DNA of 45,250 nt from Candidatus Symbiopectobacterium sp. 'North America' (GTDB taxonomy: Bacteria > Pseudomonadota > Gammaproteobacteria > Enterobacterales > Enterobacteriaceae), in NCBI RefSeq assembly GCF_015762685.1, contig NZ_PEHF01000099.1, positions 1 to 45,250 on the forward strand, given 5' to 3'. Position 1 is the first letter of the stretch; every line of letters starts with the position of its first letter. The notes under the pieces are model-generated. The model was given only the letters and a program-made list of their open reading frames with translations, did no database searches and was not told the origin of the DNA. Positions 29,611 to 37,544 of this stretch are shown in pieces. The position numbers and the translations under genes were made by a program.

Positions 29611-30161
29611 TTATTGGTAAATCACGGTAAACGACGTTGAAGCGTTTGCTGTGCCAGCCCCCCCACGGTGCCAGTCGTTATGTACTTTGCAAAGTAGGTC
29701 AACGTATTATAGACCTCTTCCAGCAGCGTTACATTGGCTGAGGGTGAACCAATTGGAATCAGCGTCGCATTATCCTGCTTATAAATCGCCACTCCCACAT
29801 TTGTCGCGTTTTGACCGGCCGTAAGTGCCAGAATCGATAAGTTAGTGCCATTGGTCGTTCCATCAAAACGAATGCTGGCGCTGGAGATACCTTCCGGGCA
29901 CGATTTAAGCACAATATTAAAACGTCTGGAGGCCGCGGTAGCGCCGCTACCTCCTGAAAATGCGGTTGTTGCAACATTTCCCAGGTCGACTGGTTGAGCA
30001 ATAGCAGACGGATCCACCACGCATGCTGTACCAGTAATATTGCCGGTGAAGTTAATTGCGCCATCACCGGCATAGGCAGTCTGCAGCGCAGAGACAGAGA
30101 CAGAGACAGAGACAGAGACAGAGACAGATAAAATCGCAGAGATCAGTACATTTTTTTTCAT
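29611..30161 (-). pseudogene. Major fimbrial subunit (type-1 pilin family), C-terminal frameshift
   Basis: The ATG at 30161 (MKKNVLISAIL) begins a signal peptide whose core is a (Ser-Val) tandem run, then ALQTAYA and mature GDGAINFTGNITGTACVVDP, typical of type-1 pilins (Cys-containing donor/acceptor fold, second Cys in LKSCPEG). A G7 run at 29658-29664 (read as C on the plus strand) is one base short. As read, the protein ends LAQQTLQRRLP. With an eighth G it would end AGTANASTSFTVIYQ, with the conserved penultimate Tyr, and stop at 29611. The last strand is needed for subunit-chaperone contact, so the product as read is probably non-functional. It is the first gene of the fimbrial operon. 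Confidence 0.88.
30091..30126 (+). repeat. Hexanucleotide tandem repeat (GAGACA)6 in the pilin signal peptide
   Basis: Six perfect head-to-tail copies of GAGACA (plus strand) encode the Ser-Val run in the pilin signal peptide on the minus strand. Because the unit is 6 bp, copy-number change adds or removes two residues without frameshift, so it would alter the length of the hydrophobic core rather than switch the gene off. Confidence 0.92.
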
Positions 30162-30260
30162 ATATAAATTCAACCATCTAGATAAATATTTACGTGATAA
30201 TATTTTTAACTGTTATGACTAATTTTTTCATTTACTCCAGTAAGTCACCCCCCCGGATAA

Positions 30261-30793
30261 TTAAAGAGTTCGATTACGACAATGTAGATTGTCAGCAAGT
30301 TTTTTATAAATCCTTACTCGTGCAAGATTTCGGTATAAAGAGATACGATTGCCGAGTTGCAGTTTCAATATCAAACTGCGCCTATGGGTATAGAATGTTT
30401 TGACCGTCATGCCTAATCGCTGACCAATCTCATTTGCATCAAGCCCTTTCTGCATACACGAGAGCACTTCACTTTCTCGTAGAGAGAGTCTGAATTTCAC
30501 CCTATATCTATACTGTGAATCTTTGACAAACAAGACAAAATTTCATTCAACCGACATCGCTTATCAATAAATGTGATGTTATATATATGTCTTAACGCAT
30601 AATAATCAAGATCATTGGTGATAAATGCAATGATCTTTCTACTCGGGAAGAAATGCTCTCTAATCTGTTTAAGATTTATCGCCTCAACATCCACTATGTA
30701 GTAATTTTTATCAATCAACTTCGACGTTAATAACGCCTGGATGCCGACGATGAAAAAATTATTATCAGAAAAAACAGAGTCTGACAAACCCAT
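30261..30793 (-). pseudogene. LuxR-type response-regulator-like protein, frameshifted
   Basis: The N-terminal part (MGLSDSVFSDNNFFIVGIQA, then YYIVDVEAINLKQ, IIAFITNDLDYY) looks like a degenerate receiver domain. It leaves frame near 30,500-30,530, after ILSCLSKIHS. The second frame holds RVKFRLSLRESEVLSCMQKG, LDANEIGQRLGMTVKTFYTH and LILKLQLGNRISLYRNLA, a GerE/LuxR-type helix-turn-helix. It lies directly upstream of the pilin gene on the same strand, where fimbrial operons often carry such a regulator. The sequence is AT-richer than the neighbouring metabolic genes, as is the fimbrial block, which suggests acquisition. I do not recognise a specific named homologue. Confidence 0.7.
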
Positions 30794-31188
30794 AAAGCTT
30801 CCTTTTTCGGCATATCTTCTTTATTTTTTTAGCCTCAGTGATTCACCTCAAATCCGCGGTAAAATTAACAGAAAATAACTCCAAATGGCATCATTGAAGT
30901 AATACATTTAGGGCACCTTAATAAAAATAATCATTTCTCCTGTCTTTTTATAGACAAAAGAATAATAATCCGATTTTAAATGGCTAGATCAGGGTTAAAA
31001 ACCAACAGTAGAAACAAAAACAATATTTAAGACCGAGTCATTAAATAGGTTCAGCTTAATGATCTAACTAGGTTTGATAGTCAAAACTTGAATTAAATGA
31101 AAAAACGGATTTTTCTTAGGTAAAATACCAAGATTTATTAACAAAATCTTTTCCGTTAGAACGAGGCTAATTTTACTTGGTTCACAAC
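30794..31188. other. AT-rich intergenic region between the fimbrial and EvgS-like loci
   Basis: About 400 bp of AT-rich sequence without a credible gene. It probably holds the promoter of the LuxR-type gene and fimbrial operon (minus strand). No consensus promoter was assigned with confidence. Confidence 0.5.
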
Positions 31189-31230
31189 AAAAAAATATCA
31201 GCGGTACCTTATTTTTTTGTCAGGTACCGC
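31189..31230 (-). terminator. Rho-independent terminator after the Hpt gene
   Basis: On the minus strand GCGGTACC pairs perfectly with GGTACCGC around a 14-nt loop and is followed by TGATATTTTTTT. It lies 18 bp after the Hpt stop and ends the two-component transcription unit. Confidence 0.8.
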
Positions 31231-31247
31231 CTACATCTGTAGGAAGG

Positions 31248-31580
31248 TTATGGAATGAAATTATTAATCGCCTGATCGAGTTCATTCAGTAACGTTTCCA
31301 TGTGTTCAAGCTCCCTTACAAGCTCTGAAGAAGAAATAGTTCCTGATAGCTTAGCTTCCAGCGATTGTGCGGCGGCCATGAGAGACTTAATGTCCAGTAA
31401 CTGAGCGGTCCCGTTGATGCGATGGATATGGTGTTTTACCGTTTGCCGATCACCGTCGCCGCCTTCCTGTTTGGCCGCCAATAAATCGCGACGGTTTTCT
31501 CGTTGTGCATCTTTCAATACCGTAAGCATTAGCAACCGATTTCCTTGCGCCAACATCGCAAGTTTTTCGATATCAAACAT
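31248..31580 (-). CDS. Histidine phosphotransfer (Hpt) protein, separate from the kinase
   Basis: This 110-residue all-helical Hpt domain carries the phospho-His motif HHIHRINGTAQLLD near residue 55. In EvgS and BvgS this domain is fused to the C-terminus of the kinase. Here it begins at an ATG that overlaps the kinase stop by 8 bp (ATGTTTGA), in another frame. The kinase tail (RYRQQ) and the start of this frame (MFDIEKLAML) align with a continuous stretch of E. coli EvgS around QYRHLDIEAL, so the split could be a two-base deletion in a once-fused gene; translational coupling would still make both parts. Its role would be to carry phosphate from the kinase receiver to the response regulator. 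Confidence 0.8.
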   Translation of the reverse strand: MFDIEKLAMLAQGNRLLMLTVLKDAQRENRRDLLAAKQEGGDGDRQTVKHHIHRINGTAQLLDIKSLMAAAQSLEAKLSGTISSSELVRELEHMETLLNELDQAINNFIP

Positions 31581-34428
31581 GTTGTTGTCTGTATCTCACC
31601 CCTGAGAGTAAGTGAGAGATTTGCGTAAGCGTAATCGGTTTGAAAAGACAAACATTCATGCCCGCTTCCAGACAACGTTCACGCTCATGCTCCTGCGCGG
31701 TGGCGGTCAGCCCCCAGATGGCAAGTGCGCCATTAAATTTCCTCACCTGCCGGGTCAATTCAAGGCCATCCATTACCGGCATGTTAAGATCGGTAATGAG
31801 TAAATTATAATCACCTCGCCGCACATAACGTAGCGCCACTTCCCCGTTGTCGGCTTCATCCGCCACGATACCCAACACCGCGAGCTGTCGTTTCAGGAGT
31901 AGTCGGCTGGAGGGATGATCATCAGCAATCAACACCCGTAGCGTCCCTTGGAAGATAGGTGCAGATGGGCTAACATCAACAGCATCGGGAATGACATCAA
32001 AGGAAGCCTGCACTGGCAAGCTCAGCGTCACGATGGTTCCATTATTGACTTCACTTTGCAGAGCAATCTCTCCGCCCATTTGCGTCATTAGTGCTCGGCT
32101 GATTGCCAGTCCCAAGCCCGAACCATGATGATGCTCACCTACTTTCCCTTGGCTGAAGGCCATAAATAACCGTTTCTGCTCTTCGGCACTTATACCCGGT
32201 CCTGAGTCACGCACAGAGATAATCAACGTATCGTTGTGCTTTATCGCCGAAACCTGCACGTATCCGTTCTGCGTAAATTTCACCGCATTACCGATGAGAT
32301 TGGTGAGTACCTGTCCCAACAGTTGTGGATCCAGTCGTATTGCTTCTTTCTGCTCTAAATGAGCGTCATAATCCAGCACGATCCCTTTTTGTACGGCTAG
32401 CGCGTTGAACAGCGTTATCTTTTCTTTTATCAGAACATCTGCATACACCCACTGTGGAACAACATCCAACAGACCCGATTCAATCTTCTCAAGATCGAGG
32501 ATTTCGCCAATCAGTTTTAACAGTGAGCGTGATGCAAGGGCCGCTTGGTCAATCGATGCTTTATCTTCGTGGCTGAAGCGCGCCGGAGAGAGTTGCAGGA
32601 ATTCCAGAAATCCCATAATGGCGCTGATCGGGGTACGGATTTCATGACTCATATGGGAGAGAAATTCTCGTTTCTCTTCATTGGCTCGTCGGGCCCTGTT
32701 CCGCTCAGCTTCCAACAGAAGTTGAGATCGTTTTCTGCTACGGACTTCCCAGACCAGATACACAGCCCACAATGAGGTGCTCACCACCAAAAATATTGCC
32801 AACGCCGCCACTAGATAGAAACGGCTGTTATACAGCTCCCATGTCTCTATTTTGACATCCGGCAGACGTATCCATTTACTGACGATCTGTAAGATCTCTT
32901 TTTGCAGAATATCGGCCAGCGCTTTGTCCAGTATCTGCCGTAAATCTGGTTCAGAGCGAGGAACAGCGAAACTGATTGCAGCCGGTTCTTCGCCAGGAAG
33001 CCCAAGCCAAGTGAGTTGGTCAGGGTAATAATGCTCGCTTAGGTAGCGGGCGGTTAACTGATTCGAAATTGCGGCGTCTACCTTCCCTGTAGCCACAAGA
33101 TTTAATGCCACACTGGCGTTTTCCACCTCTTTCCAATGAATACCCGGATATTGTGACTTCAGCCTCGCCAGTAACGAATGATCAACGCTTATCGCCACAT
33201 GCGACCCCGATTGTAATGTGTTCTCCTGGCTCTCCGCTTTTCTGACAACAATAACAACTTGCGTGGTAATAAAAGGATGGGCAAAAGAGATGTAATTTTT
33301 CCGGCTCATATTATAGGTCGCGGCTGGCACAATATGCCAGTCGCCTTTCTTAATCTCTGAAATCATTTCTTCATTCGATTTAACGATAACAGTCTCAAGC
33401 CGTATACCGGTTTGCAGGCTAATTAAATTCAGTATATCATCCGCGATACCACGCATTTCCTGATTACTATCGACCATTGTATAAGGGGCGAACCACGGAT
33501 TTGTGATGACGCGTAGCACTTTATGATCATTCAACCACTGTTTTTCGCGTGGCGTCAGATTCAATGGTTCAATCAGAAATGACAGATTGCTTTTGTCGAT
33601 CATCGACAGGGCAATTTGTCCGTGAACATTTTCATCAATCCTGCCAAGCGTGTTATTCACAATTGTCAGCAGGCGTTCCTGGCTGGGCAAAAATAAAAAG
33701 AAACTCTTTTTTTGCGGCTCTGTCCAGTATTTAACAGTAGTTAGTGCCAGACTGAATTCCTGGGAAAGCCATGTACTGGTGGTAAGCGAATCGCCCATAA
33801 ACCACTGCTCTTTTCCGTTGGCTACGGAGCTTAGTGCCTCTTGATAGTTGGAATAGTTAGCAATCTCCGCATTGGGAAATGTCTGGCGAATAAAGTCTGC
33901 TCCGGGATAGTTATTAACAATCGCAATACGGGTGCTTTGCGCACTTTGCAACGGAGACATAACATTGGCTAGCGATGTCACTAGATTAGGCCAGGAGTGC
34001 ACCAGTGGCAGCGAGGCATTGATTCCTTCTTCACTTAGAGGACTACTCTCCAGGCCGGTCAACATCATGTCAACCTCACCCGCTTTTAACGCCTCAAGCG
34101 CAACTGCCTGGTTTTTATATGCCATCACACGCAAGCGGATATTAAGAGAATGTTGAATAAGCGCCAGATAATCTGCATTCATTCCACGATAACGTCCAGT
34201 TACCGTTGTCTGTGCTAGCGGGGATACCTCAGATTGATAAACAGCAACCCTGAGCGTTTTTATCTGTTGCAACCAGCGCTTGTCATCCTTAGTCAGATAA
34301 ACCGGCACCGACGTAACGTATTTATTCCCTGATAACTCAAGCTCAACTGGCGGCTCATCCTGCGCGTAGGCAACATGCCCGGTTATTAGCAAAAACGTGA
34401 GCATGAGTACGAGCCTCAGCGTCATCAT
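31573..34428 (-). CDS. EvgS/BvgS-type hybrid sensor histidine kinase
   Basis: This intact 951-residue inner-membrane kinase has a signal peptide (MMTLRLVLMLTFLLITGHVA) and two periplasmic Venus-flytrap (PBPb) domains at about residues 57-285 and 305-525 (LRVAVYQSEVSPL, VDMMLTGLE; LRVITNPWFAPYTMVDSN, KVDAAISNQL). A transmembrane helix near 540-560 follows, then HisKA with FLSHMSHEIRTP. The ATPase domain shows NLIGNAVKFT, VRDSGPGIS and GSGLGLAISRALM. A receiver at about 829-945 has phospho-Asp in LLITDLNMPVMDG. It starts inside the stop of the response regulator gene (ATGA at 34428). EvgS senses mild acid and BvgS senses nicotinate or sulfate; the signal here is unknown. The fused C-terminal Hpt of EvgS is a separate frame here. 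The adjacent fimbrial operon is a likely target. Confidence 0.9.
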   Translation of the reverse strand: MMTLRLVLMLTFLLITGHVAYAQDEPPVELELSGNKYVTSVPVYLTKDDKRWLQQIKTLRVAVYQSEVSPLAQTTVTGRYRGMNADYLALIQHSLNIRLRVMAYKNQAVALEALKAGEVDMMLTGLESSPLSEEGINASLPLVHSWPNLVTSLANVMSPLQSAQSTRIAIVNNYPGADFIRQTFPNAEIANYSNYQEALSSVANGKEQWFMGDSLTTSTWLSQEFSLALTTVKYWTEPQKKSFFLFLPSQERLLTIVNNTLGRIDENVHGQIALSMIDKSNLSFLIEPLNLTPREKQWLNDHKVLRVITNPWFAPYTMVDSNQEMRGIADDILNLISLQTGIRLETVIVKSNEEMISEIKKGDWHIVPAATYNMSRKNYISFAHPFITTQVVIVVRKAESQENTLQSGSHVAISVDHSLLARLKSQYPGIHWKEVENASVALNLVATGKVDAAISNQLTARYLSEHYYPDQLTWLGLPGEEPAAISFAVPRSEPDLRQILDKALADILQKEILQIVSKWIRLPDVKIETWELYNSRFYLVAALAIFLVVSTSLWAVYLVWEVRSRKRSQLLLEAERNRARRANEEKREFLSHMSHEIRTPISAIMGFLEFLQLSPARFSHEDKASIDQAALASRSLLKLIGEILDLEKIESGLLDVVPQWVYADVLIKEKITLFNALAVQKGIVLDYDAHLEQKEAIRLDPQLLGQVLTNLIGNAVKFTQNGYVQVSAIKHNDTLIISVRDSGPGISAEEQKRLFMAFSQGKVGEHHHGSGLGLAISRALMTQMGGEIALQSEVNNGTIVTLSLPVQASFDVIPDAVDVSPSAPIFQGTLRVLIADDHPSSRLLLKRQLAVLGIVADEADNGEVALRYVRRGDYNLLITDLNMPVMDGLELTRQVRKFNGALAIWGLTATAQEHERERCLEAGMNVCLFKPITLTQISHLLSGVRYRQQHV

Positions 34429-35057
34429 CAGATCAGCTTATTTTGGTGGGCAAAAGAGAGCAGCTAGATTAACGTTTTGCAGCGTAGCTTTTCCATTAAT
34501 CGTGTTTTATAAGTGCTGACCGTTTTGCTACTGATATGCATTAGTTCACTAATTTGCGAATTATCGAGGCCGCACAGAACATAGCCCATAACTTTCATCT
34601 CTTGCTCAGAGAGTGATTCCAAGCGTTGCGTATCTGTGATGACATTTGAAGGTGTTTCCAGAAAAAAAGGAAAGTAGCTGTAGCCATTCTGCACCGCATT
34701 GATGGCGGCCAGTACATTCTCCATATCCTGTTTTTTGCTGATAAACGCATTAGCTCCCACCTGTGCACAGCGCTTACTGTAATAACGATCGTTCTTCGCT
34801 GACACAACAATCAACACGCCCGGAAATTGCCGTGCCCTGAGCCTCTCAACAAGCTCAACGCCGTTTACTCCAGGGATCTCAATGTCGATGATGACAATAT
34901 TTTCTGTCGTGTTCATAAGTGTTTTCAGAGCAGCAGTACCATCTTCATATTCGTCGATCACGGTTATGTGCTGTTTCTCCAACACACCACGAATCGCCAT
35001 CCGAGCAAGAGGGTGATCATCCACAATAATTGCAGTACGGGCTTTACATTCGATCAT
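34428..35057 (-). pseudogene. EvgA/BvgA-type response regulator, late amber codon
   Basis: The receiver domain (AIIVDDHPLARMAIRGVLEK, phospho-Asp in IVIIDIEIPGVNG, VVSAKNDRYYSKRCAQVGAN) and LuxR-type helix-turn-helix (LSEQEMKVMGYVLCGLDNSQ, ISELMHISSKTVSTYKTRLM) match E. coli EvgA well. A TAG at 34464-34466 (codon 198) follows KTLI. The same frame continues LLSFAHQNKLI to TGA at 34428-34430, which overlaps the kinase ATG (ATGA), the expected operon junction. E. coli EvgA continues similarly (LMDLYTFAQRNKIG), so TAG replaces a sense codon, probably Glu. Only the last 11 residues, the C-terminal helix, are lost. DNA binding may be weakened rather than abolished. Confidence 0.88.
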
Positions 35058-35257
35058 ACTTCACCTGACAAACTATCACACTGAAATCTCTCTCTTCTCT
35101 TGATAGTAGCCTAAACGATGCGGCGCCGCGATTAGCTAATCATAGTCATATTTACCAGAATAATCCGCGCATCTGATACTGGGTTTTCTGTGTAATCAAT
35201 ACCCAAAATGGGTTTAGCGAAAGACAGATAACTCAAAGAGTAGGAACCTGGCAGGTT
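35058..35257. other. Short intergenic region upstream of the response regulator gene
   Basis: No gene is seen here. It should include the promoter of the response regulator-kinase-Hpt unit (minus strand) and lies next to the integrase relic. Confidence 0.5.
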
Positions 35258-35641
35258 CAGCCTACACCGTCCCACAAGCGCCCATGCTCAACCACATCAT
35301 TGATGGACAAGTCAGTCGGTTTTATCTTCGCAAGATCACAGTCCACCAGCATGTGGTGCACATAACAGCTTGTTCGTCCGGCTTTACCACATAAGTCCGG
35401 ATTATTGATATACGTCATCAATGGTTGCTGCACGCGTATTTGGCTTGCATCTGAATTGGACGGGACACCACGCCTTCACGTCCGACAGCTCGACGTTTAC
35501 CCCATGTTTTTATCAACGCCATTTTCCAAACGTTTTACTTTCACGGTAAAGGTGTTTACCCTGCTGCTGCACTCCCACTTTGCAGCGGTATATAACAGCC
35601 TCATCTGCGCGGGGGCGTTCAGCAATGGTAAAACAGGCCAT
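35258..35641 (-). pseudogene. Relic of a tyrosine integrase of the dusA-inserting type
   Basis: Three frames on the minus strand read together as the N-terminal part of an integrase: [20 protein letters not shown] and [20 protein letters not shown]; then, after a frameshift near 35,515, [16 protein letters not shown]; then, after a further shift, [20 protein letters not shown] followed by YVHHMLVDCDLAKIKPTDLS and INDVVEHGRLWDGVG, ending at 35258. The order (Arm-type DNA-binding domain with YRCxVxxxxxGKxxYRESxTFGK, then core-binding domain with GKxGRT) is that of phage/ICE integrases. The catalytic domain is missing. The ATG at 35641 has GAGGA upstream. It lies divergent from dusA, whose 5' end is a known integration site. 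The family is recalled, not searched. Confidence 0.6.
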
Positions 35642-35731
35642 TTCGTTATTGTCCTCACCGATCAGGACACCAAAAAAATGGTGCCCAGTGAGTACAAGAA
35701 GAAAAAGAACCCGATAGAAATGCTCGAGAAA

Positions 35732-36760
35732 ATGACAGAAGTAAAAATCCCTACAAACAGCGTAATAACTAAGAACAGTGATGGTTTTAGCCTGAATCGC
35801 TTCTCCATCGCGCCGATGCTCGATTGGACCGATCGCCATTGCCGTTATTTCCACTGCCAACTGACCCGTCAAACGCTGTTATACACCGAGATGGTCACGA
35901 CCGGCGCCATTATTCACGGCAAGGGAGATTATCTGGCTTACAGTGATACCGAGCATCCGGTGTCGTTGCAGTTGGGCGGCAGCGATCCTGCCGCGTTGGC
36001 GCAGTGCGCGCAGTTGGCAGAGCAGCGCGGCTACGATGAGATCAATCTCAACGTTGGCTGCCCTTCGGACCGCGTGCAGAATGGACGCTTCGGTGCCTGT
36101 CTGATGGCAGAAGCCGAACTGGTGGCGGATTGCATCAAAGCGATGCGCGATCGGGTATCGATCCCCGTTACGGTGAAAACCCGTATCGGCATCGACGATC
36201 AGGATAGCTACGCTTTTCTGTGCGATTTTGTTCACACCGTGGCCGAGCGCGGCCAGTGCGATACCTTTATTATCCATGCGCGCAAAGCCTGGCTTTCGGG
36301 CCTGAGTCCAAAAGAGAATCGCGAGATCCCGCCGCTGGATTATCCGCGCGTCTACCAGCTCAAGCGCGATTTCCCGGCATTGACCATCGCCATTAACGGC
36401 GGGGTAAAAACGCTGGAAAAGGCAAAAACCCATTTGGCTCAGCTCGATGGGGTGATGATGGGGCGCGAAGCCTATCAAAATCCCGGCCTGCTACTGGATG
36501 TCGATTCGCAACTGTTCGGTATTGATGCGCCCGCCGTCAGCCGGTTTAGCGTGGTGGAAGCAATGTACCCTTACATGGAACGTGAACTGACCAACGGAAC
36601 CTATTTGGGCCATATCACCCGCCATATGCTGGGCTTGTTCCAAAGTATTCCCGGCGCGCGCCAATGGCGTCGTCATTTAAGCGAAAATGCTCATAAACCC
36701 GGTGCAGGCATCCCGGTGGTGGAAGCGGCGCTAGCGCTGGTACGCAATCGCACAGTATAA
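35732..36760 (+). CDS. dusA: tRNA-dihydrouridine(20/20a) synthase DusA
   Basis: This intact flavoenzyme reduces uridine to dihydrouridine at tRNA positions 20 and 20a. FMN and substrate blocks are [56 protein letters not shown] (with catalytic Cys), [40 protein letters not shown] and [10 protein letters not shown]. The frame is open upstream to about 35,405, but family resemblance begins at RFSIAPM. The ATG at 35732 gives 342 residues and an N-terminal lead ([10 protein letters not shown]) of similar length to E. coli DusA; ATG at 35720 is also possible. The unusual lead sequence may come from an integrated element. Confidence 0.93.
   Translation: MTEVKIPTNSVITKNSDGFSLNRFSIAPMLDWTDRHCRYFHCQLTRQTLLYTEMVTTGAIIHGKGDYLAYSDTEHPVSLQLGGSDPAALAQCAQLAEQRGYDEINLNVGCPSDRVQNGRFGACLMAEAELVADCIKAMRDRVSIPVTVKTRIGIDDQDSYAFLCDFVHTVAERGQCDTFIIHARKAWLSGLSPKENREIPPLDYPRVYQLKRDFPALTIAINGGVKTLEKAKTHLAQLDGVMMGREAYQNPGLLLDVDSQLFGIDAPAVSRFSVVEAMYPYMERELTNGTYLGHITRHMLGLFQSIPGARQWRRHLSENAHKPGAGIPVVEAALALVRNRTV
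35798..35842 (+). other. Probable integrase attachment region in the dusA 5' end
   Basis: This stretch encodes [15 protein letters not shown], the conserved 5' segment of dusA that integrases of the dusA-associated class use as attachment site. An integrase relic lies 160 bp upstream and the family match of DusA starts abruptly here. No second copy was found by eye in this window. The exact core is not determined. Confidence 0.4.
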
Positions 36761-36824
36761 AAAACACCAACTGTTAGTCAAAATAGCCACAAGCTATTGC
36801 CCACACTGGCATTCCCTTCTGATA

Positions 36825-36837
36825 AATCAATACGTTA
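36825..36837 (+). promoter_or_regulatory. IHF site upstream of pspG
   Basis: AATCAATACGTTA matches the IHF consensus WATCAA-N4-TTR exactly. It lies 16 bp upstream of the -24 element of the sigma-54 promoter, the usual place for bending DNA to bring the activator PspF to the polymerase. Confidence 0.65.
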
Positions 36838-36852
36838 TCAGAAGAGGAAGGT

Positions 36853-36868
36853 TGGCATACTTATTGTA
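36853..36868 (+). promoter_or_regulatory. Sigma-54 promoter of pspG
   Basis: TGGCAT-ACTTA-TTGTA fits the -24/-12 consensus TGGCAC-N5-TTGCA with the correct spacing; one base differs in each half, including C to T in the -12 GC. In E. coli pspG is transcribed by sigma-54 with PspF and IHF. It is 56 bp before the pspG start. Confidence 0.65.
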
Positions 36869-36923
36869 ATACCTCCCGCAGAACGCGCCGTTAGTACAGC
36901 ACACCTGATTGATGAGAGAAATC

Positions 36924-37145
36924 ATGCTGGAGTTTTTGTTCGTTGTGGGCTTTTTCGTGATGTTAATGGTCACCGGAATTTCACTGATTGGCGTACTGGG
37001 CGTACTGGTCATTGCTGCAGTGGTCATGCTGGAGGGTGGGCTGATTGTTACCGCCATCAAAGTGCTGCCCTGGCTGCTGCTGGCGATGGCGATCGTCTGG
37101 TTGTGGCGTTACTGGCAGCAAAAACCGCTGCGTGATTACCGCTGA
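36924..37145 (+). CDS. pspG: Phage shock protein G
   Basis: This intact 73-residue inner-membrane protein of the Psp envelope-stress regulon begins MLEFLFVVGFFVMLMVTGIS, matching E. coli PspG, with two or three hydrophobic helices and LPWLLLAMAIVWLW near the end. The ATG at 36924 has GAGAG upstream; an earlier ATG at 36909 adds five residues that E. coli PspG lacks. It lies between dusA and qor as in E. coli, and its own sigma-54 promoter and IHF site are present. The promoter and gene both look undamaged in an otherwise decayed window. Confidence 0.9.
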   Translation: MLEFLFVVGFFVMLMVTGISLIGVLGVLVIAAVVMLEGGLIVTAIKVLPWLLLAMAIVWLWRYWQQKPLRDYR

Positions 37146-37475
37146 TGCCACGCGTTGTGACGGCAGCTGCAAATACCGCTTCTGAGCACCACGATCCCCA
37201 GTAATTTACGCCAATTTTGTGCGCCAGCAGATATTTTTTCCCCTAAGCCGCTGTTAGGATGGCGGCTCTTGGTCACTATGACTGCCTCCATGTAGCAAGG
37301 CGGTTTGCGTAACCGGTAACACGCACAGGACACGCGGCCTGCGCGAATCAATAAAAAATGATTTCATCCGCGTCAGAGCATCATCATCCAAAAAAATTAC
37401 GCCTCGATGCGCTGACGTTCGCCACGCTTTACCCTACATACAGCATGTATGAAATATCAAAAATAATGCAGCAAC
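37146..37475. other. Intergenic region between pspG and the qor terminator
   Basis: About 330 bp with no protein gene seen. It ends in a strong plus-strand terminator although pspG stops more than 300 bp earlier, so a small plus-strand transcript is possible but unproven. Confidence 0.4.
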
Positions 37476-37504
37476 AAGGGCCCCGTTTGGGGCCCTTACT
37501 TTTT
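37476..37504 (+). terminator. Strong terminator between pspG and qor
   Basis: AAGGGCCCC pairs with GGGGCCCTT around GTTT and is followed by ACTTTTT on the plus strand. It lies between convergent pspG and qor; on the minus strand the tail (TTGTTGC) is weaker, so it mainly stops plus-strand transcription. Confidence 0.85.
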
Positions 37505-37544
37505 ACGCTTACCTACCATTTTAGGACAAACTACAGCGGCTCAC

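Noticed and set aside
4282..34466. Stop-codon recoding (amber suppression, TGA as Trp or selenocysteine) to explain the many in-frame stops.
   Set aside because: TAA, TAG and TGA all occur, together with frameshifts and deletions, and essential genes such as dnaB and alr avoid internal stops; pseudogenisation is simpler.
35405..35731. An N-terminal extension of about 109 residues in front of DusA.
   Set aside because: The frame is open, but resemblance to DusA begins at RFSIAPM and the extension overlaps the integrase relic on the other strand; a start at 35732 or 35720 gives the normal length.
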